Shown here: positions 1 to 11,055 of the stretch, one piece after another | How positions within the stretch are numbered: position 1 is the stretch's first letter | How the letters are laid out: each line of letters starts with the position of its first letter | Assembly (NCBI GenBank): GCA_036873135.1 | Contig: JAPTYO010000017.1 | Span: 7,936,001 to 8,000,000 of the forward strand | Reading direction: 5' to 3' | Length of the DNA stretch: 64,000 bases | Source of the DNA: Clarkia xantiana subsp. parviflora | Lineage: Eukaryota; Streptophyta; Magnoliopsida; Myrtales; Onagraceae | Position numbers and translations under genes: made by a program | Notes under the pieces: model-generated | What the model was told of the DNA's origin: nothing | The model's input: the letters and a program-made list of their open reading frames with translations, nothing else | Databases searched by the model: none

Positions 1-2490
1 TGCCAACTCTCCTAGGTGCCCCACTAGGTGACATAGCTGAATCAAAGCCTTGAGGTATATCCATAAAAACTCTTCATGTAAATCACCTTGTAGAAAAGCA
101 TTGTTCACATCCATGTGGAACAAGCCCCATGAATAAGTTGCTGCCATTGCCAACACAATTATCACTGTGGTCATCTTCACAACTGGGGAGAAAGTCTCAT
201 TAAAATCAGTACCTTCTACTTGAGTAAACCCCTTGACAACTAACCTTGCGTTATACCTTTCAATCGAACCATCAGAGTTGTACTTTACTTTGTACACCCA
301 CTTGCATCCAATGGTAGACTTTCCATGAGGTAAATCAACAACCTTCCATGTATGATTATCTTGAAGAGCTGTGATCTCCTCCTTCATGGAAACCACCCAA
401 TTTGAGTCTTTAACAGCCTGCCTATAAGTGGTAGGCTCCTTGATCTTGTCAATGGCAGCTAGAAAGCAAGTAAAATTTGGACTCAAGTGATCATAGGAAA
501 TGTATTTCTCCATTCCAAAGACAACATTTGAAGAAGATGAAGAAGCCCTCAGTTGAGCCAATCTAGCACTTCTCCTCAAAGTAGGAACTTGAGGGGAAGA
601 TAATTGAGCAAGCCTTGCACTTCTCCTCAAGGGAGGAACTTGAATTGGCACTTGAGGAATTGGCACTTGAGGAGCATTATCTACAATGATTGGTGGCTGA
701 ACAATACTTTCTTCTTCAAACATCTGAGAAGAATCAATAGGAGTTTGATGGGAACCAGAATCAATGTCAAGGTATGAATGAAACTTGGAATCCAAGCAAG
801 AATGCAACAAGTGCTTCAAATCATCCTTTGACATATTGAAAGGAGATATATGTTCATGAAAAACAACATCCCGAGACACTTGGAAATTTGAGGTTGAAAT
901 GCTCATCAAAAGGTATCCCTTTTGAGATGTTGAGTACCCCATGAGAACACAAGGCTCAGCCCTTGTGCCAAACTAATCTGAGTTGGCCAATTTGGTAGCA
1001 AAATATAAGCAACCAATAATCCTCAAATGCTCAATGGAAGGAACCTTTCCATAGAGCACCTCCATAGGTGACTTGAAATGCAAGGAAGAAGAAGGTAATC
1101 TGTTGATCAAGTAACAAGCAGCTAGGATTATATAACCCCAATACTTGATTGGCATGGATGCCTGAAATCTAATGGCCCTTGCAACATTCAAAATTTGTCT
1201 ATGCTTGCGCTCCACTCTTCCATTTTGCTGAGGAGTGTGCACACAACTAGTTTGGTGCATAATACCCAATTGAAGGAATTGATCCTTGCAATTTGAGTTA
1301 ATGAACTCACCTCCATTGTCACTTCTTACTGCCTTGACTCCTGTTCCAAACTGAGTCTTCACCATCATCAAGAAGCTCTTTATATGAAGAAAGGTGTCAC
1401 TCTTGGATTTCATTAAAAACACCCAAGTAGCCCTTGAGAAGTCATCTACTATTGTGAGAAAATATTGATAACCTTTGATGGTAGGAACCTTGTATGGACC
1501 CCATAGATCCATATGGATTAAGGCAAAAGGTGTAGAAGCATGAGAAGAGCTAATAGGAAAAGACAATCTAGTTTGCTTGGCCAAAGGGCAAAGAGTACAT
1601 TGTTTGATACAATCAATGGATTCATTCAAATTCAATTTATTCTTCAAATGATCCATGTGTGAAGCTGAAACATGTCCCAATCTCTTGTGCCATGTCCAAG
1701 CATCCACTTCATTAGATGAAATGGAAGGAGTAGCCACCAACTTTCTTGCACTTGAAGGTATTGCATCCTTGAGCAAGTAGAGTCCCTTAGCTCTTTCACC
1801 AATCACCACAGGCCTCCCAGCTTGGCCCTGAATCAAGACATGATCAAAAGTGAATATCACTTTACAATGTAGTTGATTTGGAAGCTTAGACACCGAGATC
1901 AAGTTAAACTTGAAATCAGGAACTAATAGAATATCATCCAATGTGAAACCAGAGAAAGAGCAACTTCCAATATGAGTCACTCTACACTTGTGTCCATTGG
2001 GCAAATGAACAAACTGATTTGTGGAATCATTCCTTCTTAAATTGTGCAACCATTCCATCTGGTGAGTAATGTGATTTGTGGCCCCTGAATCCACAATCCA
2101 AGTCATAGGAGAAGCCAATGTTGTACCTGACATCACATGTGAGTGATCATCACCCTCATATACAAGGGGATCAAAGTCATTTTGTGCAGCTACATGCTTT
2201 ACCCTCTTCTCAACACCAGTGTGAAGCACCCTCTTATCAAGAGTCCCATGAAAGACCCTCTTGTCACCTGCCACAGTGTGCTCAACCAAATTGGAAGGGC
2301 CTTCATCAAGACTAGCATTGGTTGAGGTAATCCTTCTCTTGAAATTTGGAGAATAACCAAAAATCTTGAAGAAAGTATCCTCTTTGTGTCCCATCTTGCA
2401 ACAAAAAGTGCACTTCCAAGTAGCTTTCTCAACCTTGGATGGCCTATCATTCCCACCACCTTGACTTGAGAAGATGTTCCTGCCTGAATC
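1..2490 (-). pseudogene. copia-1 gag C-terminus, protease, integrase and RT N-terminus
   Basis: Ty1/copia polyprotein on the minus strand. In reading order it has a zinc knuckle near 2400 (CX2CX4H, with Phe where the last Cys belongs), protease with WIVDSGATNHI near 2105, the pre-integrase WHKRLGH/CPLAK zinc region near 1600-1690, the integrase core with D..D(35)E signatures (VDDFSRATWVF, RSDNGGEF, NGRVERKHR) at about 1200-1480, a linker, and the start of RT (CKWVYKVKYNSDGSIERYNARLV near 290, then FHMDVNNAFLQGDLHEE near 90). It is broken by an in-frame TAG at 973-975, where the family has Lys, and by a 1-nt deletion near 70-80. The linker repeats an RRSARLAQL-type motif twice (near 560 and 620). 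Confidence 0.93.
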
Positions 2491-2495
2491 AAACC
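2491..2495. repeat. Target-site duplication of G1, left copy (AAACC)
   Basis: AAACC lies directly before the TG of the left LTR and is repeated exactly after the right LTR (13423-13427). A 5-bp duplication is the usual size for Ty3/gypsy integrase and fixes the ends of the insertion. Confidence 0.95.
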
Positions 2496-3210
2496 TGTTG
2501 GATCACGGTGGAACTCCGGTACGGACTTTGACGGCGATCCTAGCTCCTTCGCTCCACGCAATCCTGCAAGAGGGGATAGACCGGGCGGTGACCCAGAATC
2601 CCTCTCCGATGCTTAAATGAGTATCTCGTACGGACTGGCAAGAAGTAATCTCAAATAAGTATTTCAACGTAACTCATCTGAGGTGACCCCCTTGCCCTTT
2701 TATAGGCGAAGAGATACCTCAGTTACCTGGTGAACCGTTGGGGGTGGTTAGCCCGTATCCCGCGTATCTCGGATGTGATCCCGCCTATCTAGGCCATGAT
2801 CTCGCTTATCTCGGCCACGCCCCGCGTATCTCGGCCATGCTCCGTGTATCTTAACCACATTCCGCGTATCTCGGCCACGCCCCGCGTATCTCGGCCTTAT
2901 CCTCTGATAACGAGTCCCGACTAACATCGGGGACTCCAGAGTTATCTCGTTGTGTCACCGCTCGGGGCCCCTCGTCATCATGAAAGGGCCTATTGTTCTT
3001 AGGGATTCTTCATCGGGGCCTACTCAGAGGCATTTCATCGGGAGTGTTCAGCTCACTTGTCAGGTCCGACTCCGTCGGGACCTCTCATCCTCGGGCTCTC
3101 TTCGTCGGGATCCTTTGTCTGGGCCATCTTGGCCTTCGTTTTGGGCCCACCAGGCCTATCAGCCGTTTCCTCACCGTTAAAGGGCCTAACGGCTGTAGTC
3201 GAACCCATCA
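2496..3210 (-). repeat. 3' LTR of G1
   Basis: A 715-bp LTR starting TGTTGGATCACGG and ending GAACCCATCA on plus, matching 12708-13422. A TATA box for the element's strand (TATAAAA) lies at 2698-2704. The bases just inside the element (3211-3222) read TTGGGGGCAAA on minus, which fits the polypurine tract. The LTR carries roughly 20-bp degenerate repeats (see 2755-2905). Confidence 0.94.
2755..2905. repeat. Short tandem repeats in the G1 LTR upstream region
   Basis: About seven degenerate copies of a unit close to 20 bp containing GTATCTCGGCCACGCC (GAGATACGCGGGG on the element's strand). The same array is in the other G1 LTR (about 12966-13117), and related arrays are in the G2 LTRs (about 15188-15305, 34525-34635) and G3 LTRs (about 44050-44180). 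They lie upstream of the TATA box on the element strand, so they are probably U3 enhancer-type repeats. That role is inference. Confidence 0.75.
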
Positions 3211-3593
3211 TTTGCCCCCAAGACATGAGGGACTTTTAGTTCGTCGTGTCTTTGAACTCCCGACTTCCCGACATTAGGATCGGGGATCCTTCCCTTGACA
3301 TAGTCACTCAATACTAGTCTTCTCCTTCACGTTTCCTCGATGCTTTGTGGATAAACGCCAAATCTGAGGGGGCTTTTCGATTCCGCCGTTCATTAAATGC
3401 AGCAGCTAGTGAAGCGACGTCTTCTGTACTCGTGCCTGATTTTTCGCGCCTGTTTCTTCTGAAAAAGTGCTTTTCAGGCCGTTTCATCATTACGCCCGTT
3501 ACCCTTCTGCACGTTCCATCTCAACGGTCCAGATTAAAACTCTTCAACTTCGACGACTCGGATCGAAGTGTCCCTTCAACTGTTCTCTTCGCC
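3211..3593 (+). promoter_or_regulatory. Upstream region of the G1 antisense gene
   Basis: Noncoding interval between the 3' LTR and the antisense gene's TATA box. It begins with the polypurine tract of the element (minus strand) and then runs as AT/CT-mixed sequence. The corresponding interval in G4 (63796-64000) is recognisably homologous, for example the shared CATTAAATGCA block near 3390. I see no ORF of note. It is a candidate promoter region for transcription into the element on the plus strand. Confidence 0.5.
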
Positions 3594-3600
3594 TATAAAA
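3594..3600 (+). promoter_or_regulatory. TATA box of the G1 antisense gene (TATAAAA)
   Basis: TATAAAA lies 160 bp before the ATG of the micro-exon at 3760. The same motif occurs at the same relative place in G2 (16112-16118), G3 (53636-53642, minus) and G4 (63789-63795, minus). Conservation of position in four copies supports a real promoter separate from the LTR. Confidence 0.72.
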
Positions 3601-3759
3601 CCCTAGCCATGGGCACAGTTTAACTTTTACCGTTTCCGAATTCTCAAGAGCTCTCTGCAACTTCTCTGCGAATTCAAGCCCTGCAATTCCGAAGATCTCA
3701 GAGTTTCTCCGGTCATCTTTCCGGCAACGCCAAGTTCATTCCTTCAACCTCCAATCGCC

Positions 3760-6427
3760 ATGTCTGGTAAGGGTCTCTTCTCTGTTGTTCGTTCATGTCT
3801 TCCTTGTTTACAGCTTTCCGAAAATCCCACTGTGCCTTCCTTGCCATTGCTACTTTTCAGACAGCGGATCCAGCTCTGAGGGGAGAAAGCCCTTCAACTT
3901 TGATTACGCCCTGAATGAAATCTCCAACACTGCTTATGATGCAGCTCTCCGAGAGGGGTGCATCACTTCTACTTGGGAACCTCGTTTCCCGTATCCCTGG
4001 CCTCGCCCCTCGGGTAACCTTGAGGTTACTCGTCCCCGAAAAGGGGAGGTATTTGTCTCTACGGGGCAAGTATCAGCGGGGATCAGATTCCCCTTATGTG
4101 GTAATCTGGTCGAGATGTGCCAGCATTATAAAACTCATCCGACCACCTTCTCTCCGCATGCCATTCGCCTGTGGAATGCTTTCCAGGTCCTCTGCTTCCG
4201 ACAGCGGTGGGTGTACAGCCTCAAGCTCTTCAGGACCTTCTATGGGATGAAGTGCAACGAGGCGGGGGTTTGCGCCTTCTACCCCCGAATGCCGAAGTGG
4301 AGCAAGGTACAACTTGGACGGTGTAACTGGACCAATGACACCTGGAAGGTGGTCAAGGGTCGGGGACTCCTGGTTGATACGGGGTCCGACAACAGTGGTT
4401 GGAAGAGGAGCTACTTCTTCATTCAACACTCTTCGATCCCATGGCCCCGATGGGAGGTGGAAGCAGACTCTCCGCCTGCCTTCCACACCTATACCGACGA
4501 AGATTTCCAAACTCTTCAACTCATCCAGCTCTACCGATGGGGGGAGTCCTACACTCCCCTCGACGCCAATTCCCTCGTGGAGCGGGACCTGGTGAACGCC
4601 GGGATCCGACTCCTCGATATAATCTCTGGGGGGCAGCTTTTCGACGGCCCCTCCAATGTGGTTCCCTGGGTAAATTTCTAACTCTATTTTCGTTTACTGT
4701 TTGCAGCCAAGAGGGTATCTGTGCTGACCGATCTGTTCCTTAAGCAGGGGGAGACTGATGCCGTCCGCCCCTCGAGGAAGAGGAAGTCCGTCAAGAAGGC
4801 TGCTGCTCCGTCGGGGTCTCCTTCTGCGGAGCAGCCTATGCGGAAGCGCGTGGATCTGGACCAACTCTTCGACGTTCAGAATGCTGAAGAAGGTAAAAAG
4901 CTCCGACTCGCTACTAAATCGTATAGGAGGATGGTCCCGAAGGATTTGATTCCTTCAACCAGGGAGGCTCGTATTGCTAACGTCAGACGAATCCTTCGAG
5001 GCGAAACTCCTCGTGTCCTGAAGGCGGGCTACTACCACTACCATGGGAAGGATCAATATGTCTCCCGACGTATTGTTTGGTGTAAGAATCCTGATGAACT
5101 TCCTGACTACATTTCTGAAGCCTCTCGTCCTCTAGGTGCAGGTCGCTCAGGGGCTCCATCGGGTGCGGAAGCTTCTGCAGGTGCACCGTCTTCAACAGGG
5201 GCGCCTCCCTCAACTGGGGAGAAGACCCCAACCGGCGAACAGTTTCGTCGGGTGGAAAGCTTGGACTCCTCCGAGGAGACTGATGAGGGTGGCTCCCTTC
5301 GTCATCCTCGGAGGATGGGGCAGTCCCCCTTGAAACCAACCTCTCAGGGACTGCCCCCTTCATCTTCCCACAGCCGCGACAGCCGTCGCCCATCCACAAC
5401 TTCACTCCTTCCCCCGCCCGGGTCGAGCCGGAGGCGTGCCCCTCCACGATTCGTGCTCCTCCTCCTGTCCCTCTCAATGGGAGTTTCTACAGGGCCTTCG
5501 ACCCCGCACAAGTGAATGCTCCCTGGACTCCAATCCAAACACTGCAAGGAGTCCAGCTTCGACAAGGGGACCAGCATCAGGACCTGGCTCTGCATCTGCT
5601 GGCAGGCTCAGTCCTGCCCACCATGCAGTACCCGATTTCCCTGAATCGGACTGCTATGCATCGGGATGTCAGAGAGATGTCTCTGCGTCGGATAGAGGTA
5701 GAACTTCGCTTCTCCCTTTTCATTGGTAAATCTGGTTGTTTGTCTATTAACACTTTTCTTTCTTCTATTGTAGGAGCTCGGGGACTTCAACCGTCTTTTC
5801 GGGTACCTCATCGCCTATGATGAGTCCCGGGAGCGGGACCGGGCAGCCATCAACAGGCTTAAGGAGGATCTTGCAGCCTCCAAGTCTTCGCGGGGGAAAC
5901 TTGCCAAGGAGCAGGCCCTCCTTGTTCAAAAGGTTCAGGACCTCCAAAAGCAGGTCGGGGACTTCGAGGGGCTCCTGAGGCAGGAGCGACAGGAGCGGCA
6001 GGCTGCTGAGGACAAGCTGGTCCTCGAGAAGAAGGCTCATGAGGAGCAAGTCGCGGGGGTTCCTGCGCAGCTGGTCGAGGCGGAGGCCAAGGGCCGGGAG
6101 GATTATCGGAGGTCTGAGGACTTCCAGGCTGATGCTATGAAGTTCTTTGGCGCAGAGGTGGAGAACACTCTCTTCAATGCGGTTGAGGAGCTCCACCTGG
6201 AGTATGGCGACGCCATCAATTTTGACAAGTCTCCTTCCCTCGCCCCCTTCGCGAAGAAATACTTTGCTCTTTCTGAGGAGAGTGATGGGGGGAGTACTCC
6301 CGCAATTGCCGAAGACGCAGCAGATGCCCCGATAGTCGATCCTCCCGAGGCCAACCCTGTGGAGCCTTCTGCTACCGACTCCGTGGACCCAGCTCCCGCC
6401 GATGTTGCCGACAAGGACCAAGCCTAA
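3760..6427 (+). pseudogene. Antisense intron-containing gene of G1 (Tat extra ORF)
   Basis: The gene runs opposite to gag-pol. Exon model: 3760-3766 (ATGTCTG), 3861-4669, about 4707-5697 and 5774-6427, with GT...AG introns at 3767-3860, 4670-4706 and 5698-5773. Intron 1 splits an Asp codon cleanly and intron 3 is phase 0. The exon 2/3 join is off by one frame with the obvious AG; the next AG (4710-4711, in CCAAG) would restore it. The predicted protein is about 820 aa. Exon 2 encodes a conserved domain (ALREGCIT..WEPRFP, FCGNLVE, HAIRLWNAFQVLC, FRTFYGMKCN, SDNSGWKRSYFFI) that resembles the plant 'putative gypsy type transposon' family. Exon 3 is basic then Pro/Ser-rich. Exon 4 is a long coiled coil with an acidic tail. 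A 1-nt loss near 5370 shifts the frame. Function is unknown. Confidence 0.75.
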
Positions 6428-6589
6428 CCGTTTATCTTTAGAGTCCTTGTATTTTCTTCGCTTTTGTCGGGCTTTTGAGCCCTTATCAATTATCAGACTT
6501 TCTCAGTTCCAATTTTTTTTTTTATGCACTTCTCCAAGTGGTTTTACTATACTTGCTTAGGTCGATACTTCGACACTTAAGACATTCGC
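6428..6589. other. 3' flank of the G1 antisense gene
   Basis: T-rich noncoding sequence after the TAA at 6425-6427. It holds a run of T near 6520 and leads into the tandem-repeat zone. It is probably the 3' UTR of the antisense transcript. The AATAAA motifs of the following repeats would be in the right orientation for its poly(A) signals. Confidence 0.4.
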
Positions 6590-7090
6590 GTACATCACTC
6601 AAGACGATTTACTAATTTGCACCACTTAAGGCGATGCACCATTTAAGGCGACTTTTCATCATGCACCACTTAAGGAGACTTTAATTCCGTGCATCACTTA
6701 AGACGACTTTTCAATACTTAGAATAAATCTAAGAATATGCATCACTTAAGACGACTTAGTTCCATGCATCACTTAAGACGACTTTCCAATACTTAGAATA
6801 AATCTAAGAACCGTGCACCACTTAAGGCGACTTAATATCGTGCACCACTTAAGGCGACTTTACATCGTGCACCACTCAAGGCGACTTTGATACTTAGCAT
6901 AAATCTAAGAATAACTCTGATTGGAAGCAACCTCTTTATTTATTGATGGCATAAAATTTGCTTACATCGAATTAAACGATAAACCGCATACACCACTTAA
7001 GGCGATTTTACATCGGGCACCACTTAAGGCGACTTTATCGGGCACCACTTAAGGCAACTTTCATCGGGCACCACTTAAGGCGACTTTCAT
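6590..7090. repeat. Tandem-repeat zone of G1 between the antisense gene and pol
   Basis: Many degenerate copies of a unit of about 21-27 bp built on GCACCACTTAAGGCGACTTT, broken by a second motif, CTTAGAATAAATCTAAG, at 6717-6733, 6792-6808 and (one change) 6893-6909. That motif can fold, with CTTAGA pairing to TCTAAG around ATAAA. Tandem repeats at this position are a known feature of Tat-lineage elements and a known source of satellites. On the minus strand AATAAATAAA occurs near 6937-6946, suited to gag-pol transcripts. Confidence 0.9.
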
Positions 7091-8648
7091 CAAGCATGGT
7101 GTTTCTTCAAGTGTTCGCCACTAAAAGAATGCTTTAACGTTCTGCCATCGAGGTCTTCCAACTTGTACGCGTTTGGAGCTGGCATCCCCACGACCTTATA
7201 AGGTCCTTCCCATTTTGGTGACATCTTGTTGATTCGATCCAAAAGGGCGAACTCGTTGCGACGCCAAACCAGCTCCCCGACGACGAACTTTCGGGACTTT
7301 ACTCGCCGATTGTAGTACCTTGTCGTCGCCAAACGCATTCGAGCTTGGACTTCATTGGCTTCCCGCCTCTTCTCTTCGAGCAAGTCCAAGTCCAGACGTC
7401 TCATCTCATCATTCGTCAGAGGCTCGTAATATCTCATCCAATGGGACGCCACAGCTACCTCCACGGGGGCGACAGCTTCCGTGCCATAAACGAGGCCAAA
7501 CGGAGTCTCCCCTGTTGATCGTTTGGGTGTCGTTCTAACAGCCCAAAGCACGTTTTCCAGTTCGTTCAGCCACTTGCCCTTCAAGGCATAGACCCTCTTT
7601 TTCAGGCCATCCATCACGATTTTGTTGGCTGATTCCACCTGGCCATTAGTCTGAGCATGTCGTACGGAAGCTGTCCGATGCTCGATGTTCAACTCCTCCA
7701 GATACTCCCCCACCTGAGAGCCGTTAAACGGTGGACCATTGTCGCTGATCACCACCTTTGGAATCCCGTATCTGGACACAATATGGGTCTGGAGGAACTT
7801 GACGATCTGGTTCCCCGTCGTTCTGGCCAACGCCTTTGCCTCTATCCATTTCGAAAAATAATCGATTGCTACAAGTAAATACTTACATTGACCTTGTGCT
7901 TGTGGAAGAGGTCCCACCAAGTCGATCCCCCATTGCGCGAAGGGCCACGCGCTCTTGATGGATGTCAGATTAGCGGCCGGGGCCACGATACTCGAGGCGT
8001 ACCTCTGGCACGCGTCACAGGATCGGACCAACGCCGTTGCTTCCTTGCTCATCGTGGCCAATAATAGCCCAAGTTCAGCACTTTCCTCATAATGGATCGG
8101 GCTCCTTCATGACAAGCCGCGATCCCTTCATGTACCTCCGTCAGGATTCGATTTGTGTCGGGTTCTGCCACACACTTCAAGTACGGAGTCGAGAACCAGC
8201 CCTTCTTGTATAGGTGATTGTCCAGCATCACATAATTAGCCGCGATCCGACATATCCTTTCGGCTGCTACTTTTTCATCGGGGACTGTTCCCGTAGTCAA
8301 GTATGCGACTATCGGGGTCATCCAAGTGGGCTCCTCCTCCGGTTTCGCCTCGATGGTGCACACCTGTGTTGGGTCGATGGTCGATAAGATCACCTTCTCT
8401 AAGAAGTGCACCTTCCGATTTTCTTCCAAGGGTGCCCCCAGGGCAAATTTGCTCAGGGCGTCTGCCTCTACGTTTTCCTCCCTCGGGATTGCCTCGATAT
8501 TGAAACTTTTAAAGCTCTCCTTCAGGGCTTGTACCTCGCGTAGGTATTTCTTCATTATCGGACTCCTCGCTTCGTATCGCCCTTGAACCTGATTCACGAT
8601 TAAAGCTGCGTCACACTTCACTGTGATCAACTCCAGTGCCTTTAGCAA
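7090..8648 (-). pseudogene. G1 integrase and end of second RNase H
   Basis: Minus-strand pol C-terminus in two frames. 8049-8648 holds the end of the second RNase H (EENVEADALSKFALG) and the integrase zinc finger start (HEGIAACHEGARSI). 7090-8061 holds CDACQRY, the catalytic core (GIDLVGPLPQ, ISDNGPPFNG, TNGQVESANK) and the C-terminal WEGPYKVVGMP module, ending SGEHLKKHHA. One nucleotide is missing near 8055 (after GYYWP). A 5-nt deletion near 8635 breaks the link to the upstream RT-RH frame. The integrase core itself looks complete. Confidence 0.93.
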
Positions 8649-11055
8649 TATTTAGGTACGTGATAAGAGCTTCATACTCCGCTTCGTTGTTTGTGGCCTT
8701 GAATGTTAAAGCCAAGGCGTATCGGAGCGGTTCACCTTCACCCGGTGGTATCAACAAAAAGCCTGCTCCTGATCCATCTGAACTCGAGGAGCCATCCGTG
8801 TACATTTCCCAGGTATTTTCCCCATTTGGCTGTTCTGATTGCTCTGCCCTCTCTGGTTGTTCTTCTGTCGGGACCTCCATGGTTGCCCCCTCTACAGGGC
8901 CCGCTTCTTCTAGATCGGGGGCTGTAGATTCTGCTATGAAATCCGCCAATGCCTGGCCCTTGATGGCCGTTCTTGGAGCAAAGTGTATGCGAAACTCACT
9001 AAGCTCTACTGCCCATTTCACTAATCTTCCCGACGCATCCGGTCGGTTCAAAAAATGCTTCAAAGGCTGGTTCGTCAGCACAGTGATCTCGTGTGCGTGG
9101 AAATAAGGCCTTAGCTTCCGAGCAGTAATAATCAACGCAAAGAGGTATTTCTCAACGGCAGGATAATTCAATTCAGACTTGGCAAACGCCTTGCTTACAT
9201 AATAGACGGGGACTTGATTACCCTCGACAATCTTTACTAACACAGAGCTAATGGTAAATTCAGAAACAGCCAAATAAAGGTAGAGCGGCTTGCCTGGAAC
9301 TGGTTTCGCCAACGGCGGGAGGGTGCGAAGGTGCTGCTTGAGTGCTTGGAACGCCTCTTCACACTTGGCGGTCCACTCAAATTTCTTGTTGGCCCTCAGG
9401 ACTTCGAAAAATTGCATTGATCGGTCGCTGGCTTTGGACAGGAAGCGATTCATTGCAGCCAGTCGGCCATTCAGCACTTGTACCTCCCGATGGTTTATCG
9501 GGGACTGCATCTCCTCAATCGCCCTCAGCTTCTCGGGATTCACCTCAATTCCCCTCTGGCTCACCATGAAGCCCAAAAATTTCCCTGAGTGGACTCCGAA
9601 GGCGCATTTCGTCGGGTTTAAACGGACCTGATGAAGCCTCATCCGCTCAAACGCCAGGGTTAGGTTGTGAACATGATCCTCGGCTTGTCGGGACTTCACC
9701 AGCATATCATCCACGTAAGCTTCCATGGTTTCCCCCAGCATATCTCCGAACAGCTTATTAACCATCCGCTGATAGGTTGCCCCGGCATTGATTAACCCGA
9801 AAGGCATGACATCGTAGTGATAGATGTCACTGTCTGCATAAAACGCTGTGTGAGGAGCGTCCTCCTTGGCCATCTTGATCTGGTTATAGCCAGAATATGC
9901 GTCCATGAAGCTCAATAGCTCATGTCCCGACGTGGCATCCACCAGCTGGTCGATTCTCGGGAGCGGATAACAGTCCTTTGGGCAAGCTTTATTCAGGTCG
10001 CGGAAATCCACACACATCCGCCATTTCCCATTAGTCTTCTTCACCAGTACTGGATTAGCAACCCAAGTCTGGAATCGGAGCTCTTTAATAAACCCGGCAT
10101 CGAGCAACCTGCCCACCTCCTGCTGGATCGCAATCTTCTTGTCTGTGCCCATCGGGCACCTTTTCTGCGTGATAGGTTTGATTGCGGGGTCTATCTTCAG
10201 CTCGTGTACGATCACATCGGGGCTGATTCCTGGCATATCGCTCGGGGAACAAGCAAACAGCTCCTTGAACTCCTTCAGCAACTCAATCAATTTTTGGGCT
10301 GTCTCCTCAGTCAGAGCAGACCCAATTTTCACCTTCCTCTGGGGTCCGTCGATCTCAACTTCTTTTAGATCTTCTACGGGGGCGGGACGCCCAAACTCCT
10401 CTCTAGGATCCGTATCTGTCTGGAGGACAGTCATGGCCTCTCGCCTTCTTCTTCGGGTGGCGTTAACATAGCATTTTTGAGAAGCTACCTGATCACCCTT
10501 GACTTCTCCAACTCCGTGGTCGGTCGGGAACTTCATTTTCTGATGCACTGTCGAGGCAACTGCCATCAGGGGGTTGATGGTGGTTCTCCCGATAATCGCG
10601 TTGTAAGTCCCCGCGGAATCAACTACCACGAACTCCACGTTCCTCCTTTCTGATTTCCACCCACTGCCAAACTCCACTGGCAAAGTGATTACTTCTAGCG
10701 GATAGGAGGTTGAACCAGAGAACCCGACCATCGGGAAGTTTGCCTCCTTCAGATCTTTCTTCGTTTTTCCCATAGCCTCTAACGCGTCCATGAATAGAAT
10801 ATCGGAGGAGCTCCCTCCGTCGATCAGAATTCGCTTCATCTCGTACCCGTCTACATCCAAGGTCACAACCAAGGCGTCATCGTGCGGAGTCTCCACGCCT
10901 ATGAGATCCTCCGACGAAAAGGAGATCACCATCTCTTCTTTCAGGGTCCAGGATCGGGACCTCTTTCCCAACACCACAGCCGTAGGAATTCTAGAGGCGT
11001 AGACCTCCCGGGAGGACGAGGTATCACCTCCAGCAGCAAACCCTCTGTGAATCAC
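8611..11055 (-). pseudogene. G1 protease, reverse transcriptase, RNase H and second RNase H
   Basis: 814 codons open on minus. Protease (ILIDGGSSSDILFMDALEAMG) comes first, then RT (KACPKDCYPLPRIDQLVD, MPFGLINAGATYQRM, YVDDMLVKS), then Ty3-type RNase H (YYVSKAFAKSE, KWAVELSEFRIHF), then the second, archaeal-type RNase H (EMYTDGSSSSDGSGAG, NNEAEYEALI). Dual RNase H is diagnostic of the Tat lineage. The frame ends prematurely at 8611 because of a 5-nt deletion within the second RNase H. The upstream frame is the same as gag, separated only by a stop codon at 11137-11139. Confidence 0.94.

Noticed and set aside
2950..3277. Overlapping plus-strand ORFs in the LTRs (also 13162-13459, 15191-15613, 34525-34974, 43581-44167, 54209-54732)
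   Set aside because: They lie in LTR sequence and recur simply because the LTRs are repeated; no coding signature.
3785..5515. Reading the plus-strand ORFs as a host gene captured at this locus
   Set aside because: The same gene, with the same introns, lies at the same relative position and strand in four elements, so it belongs to the retrotransposon family.
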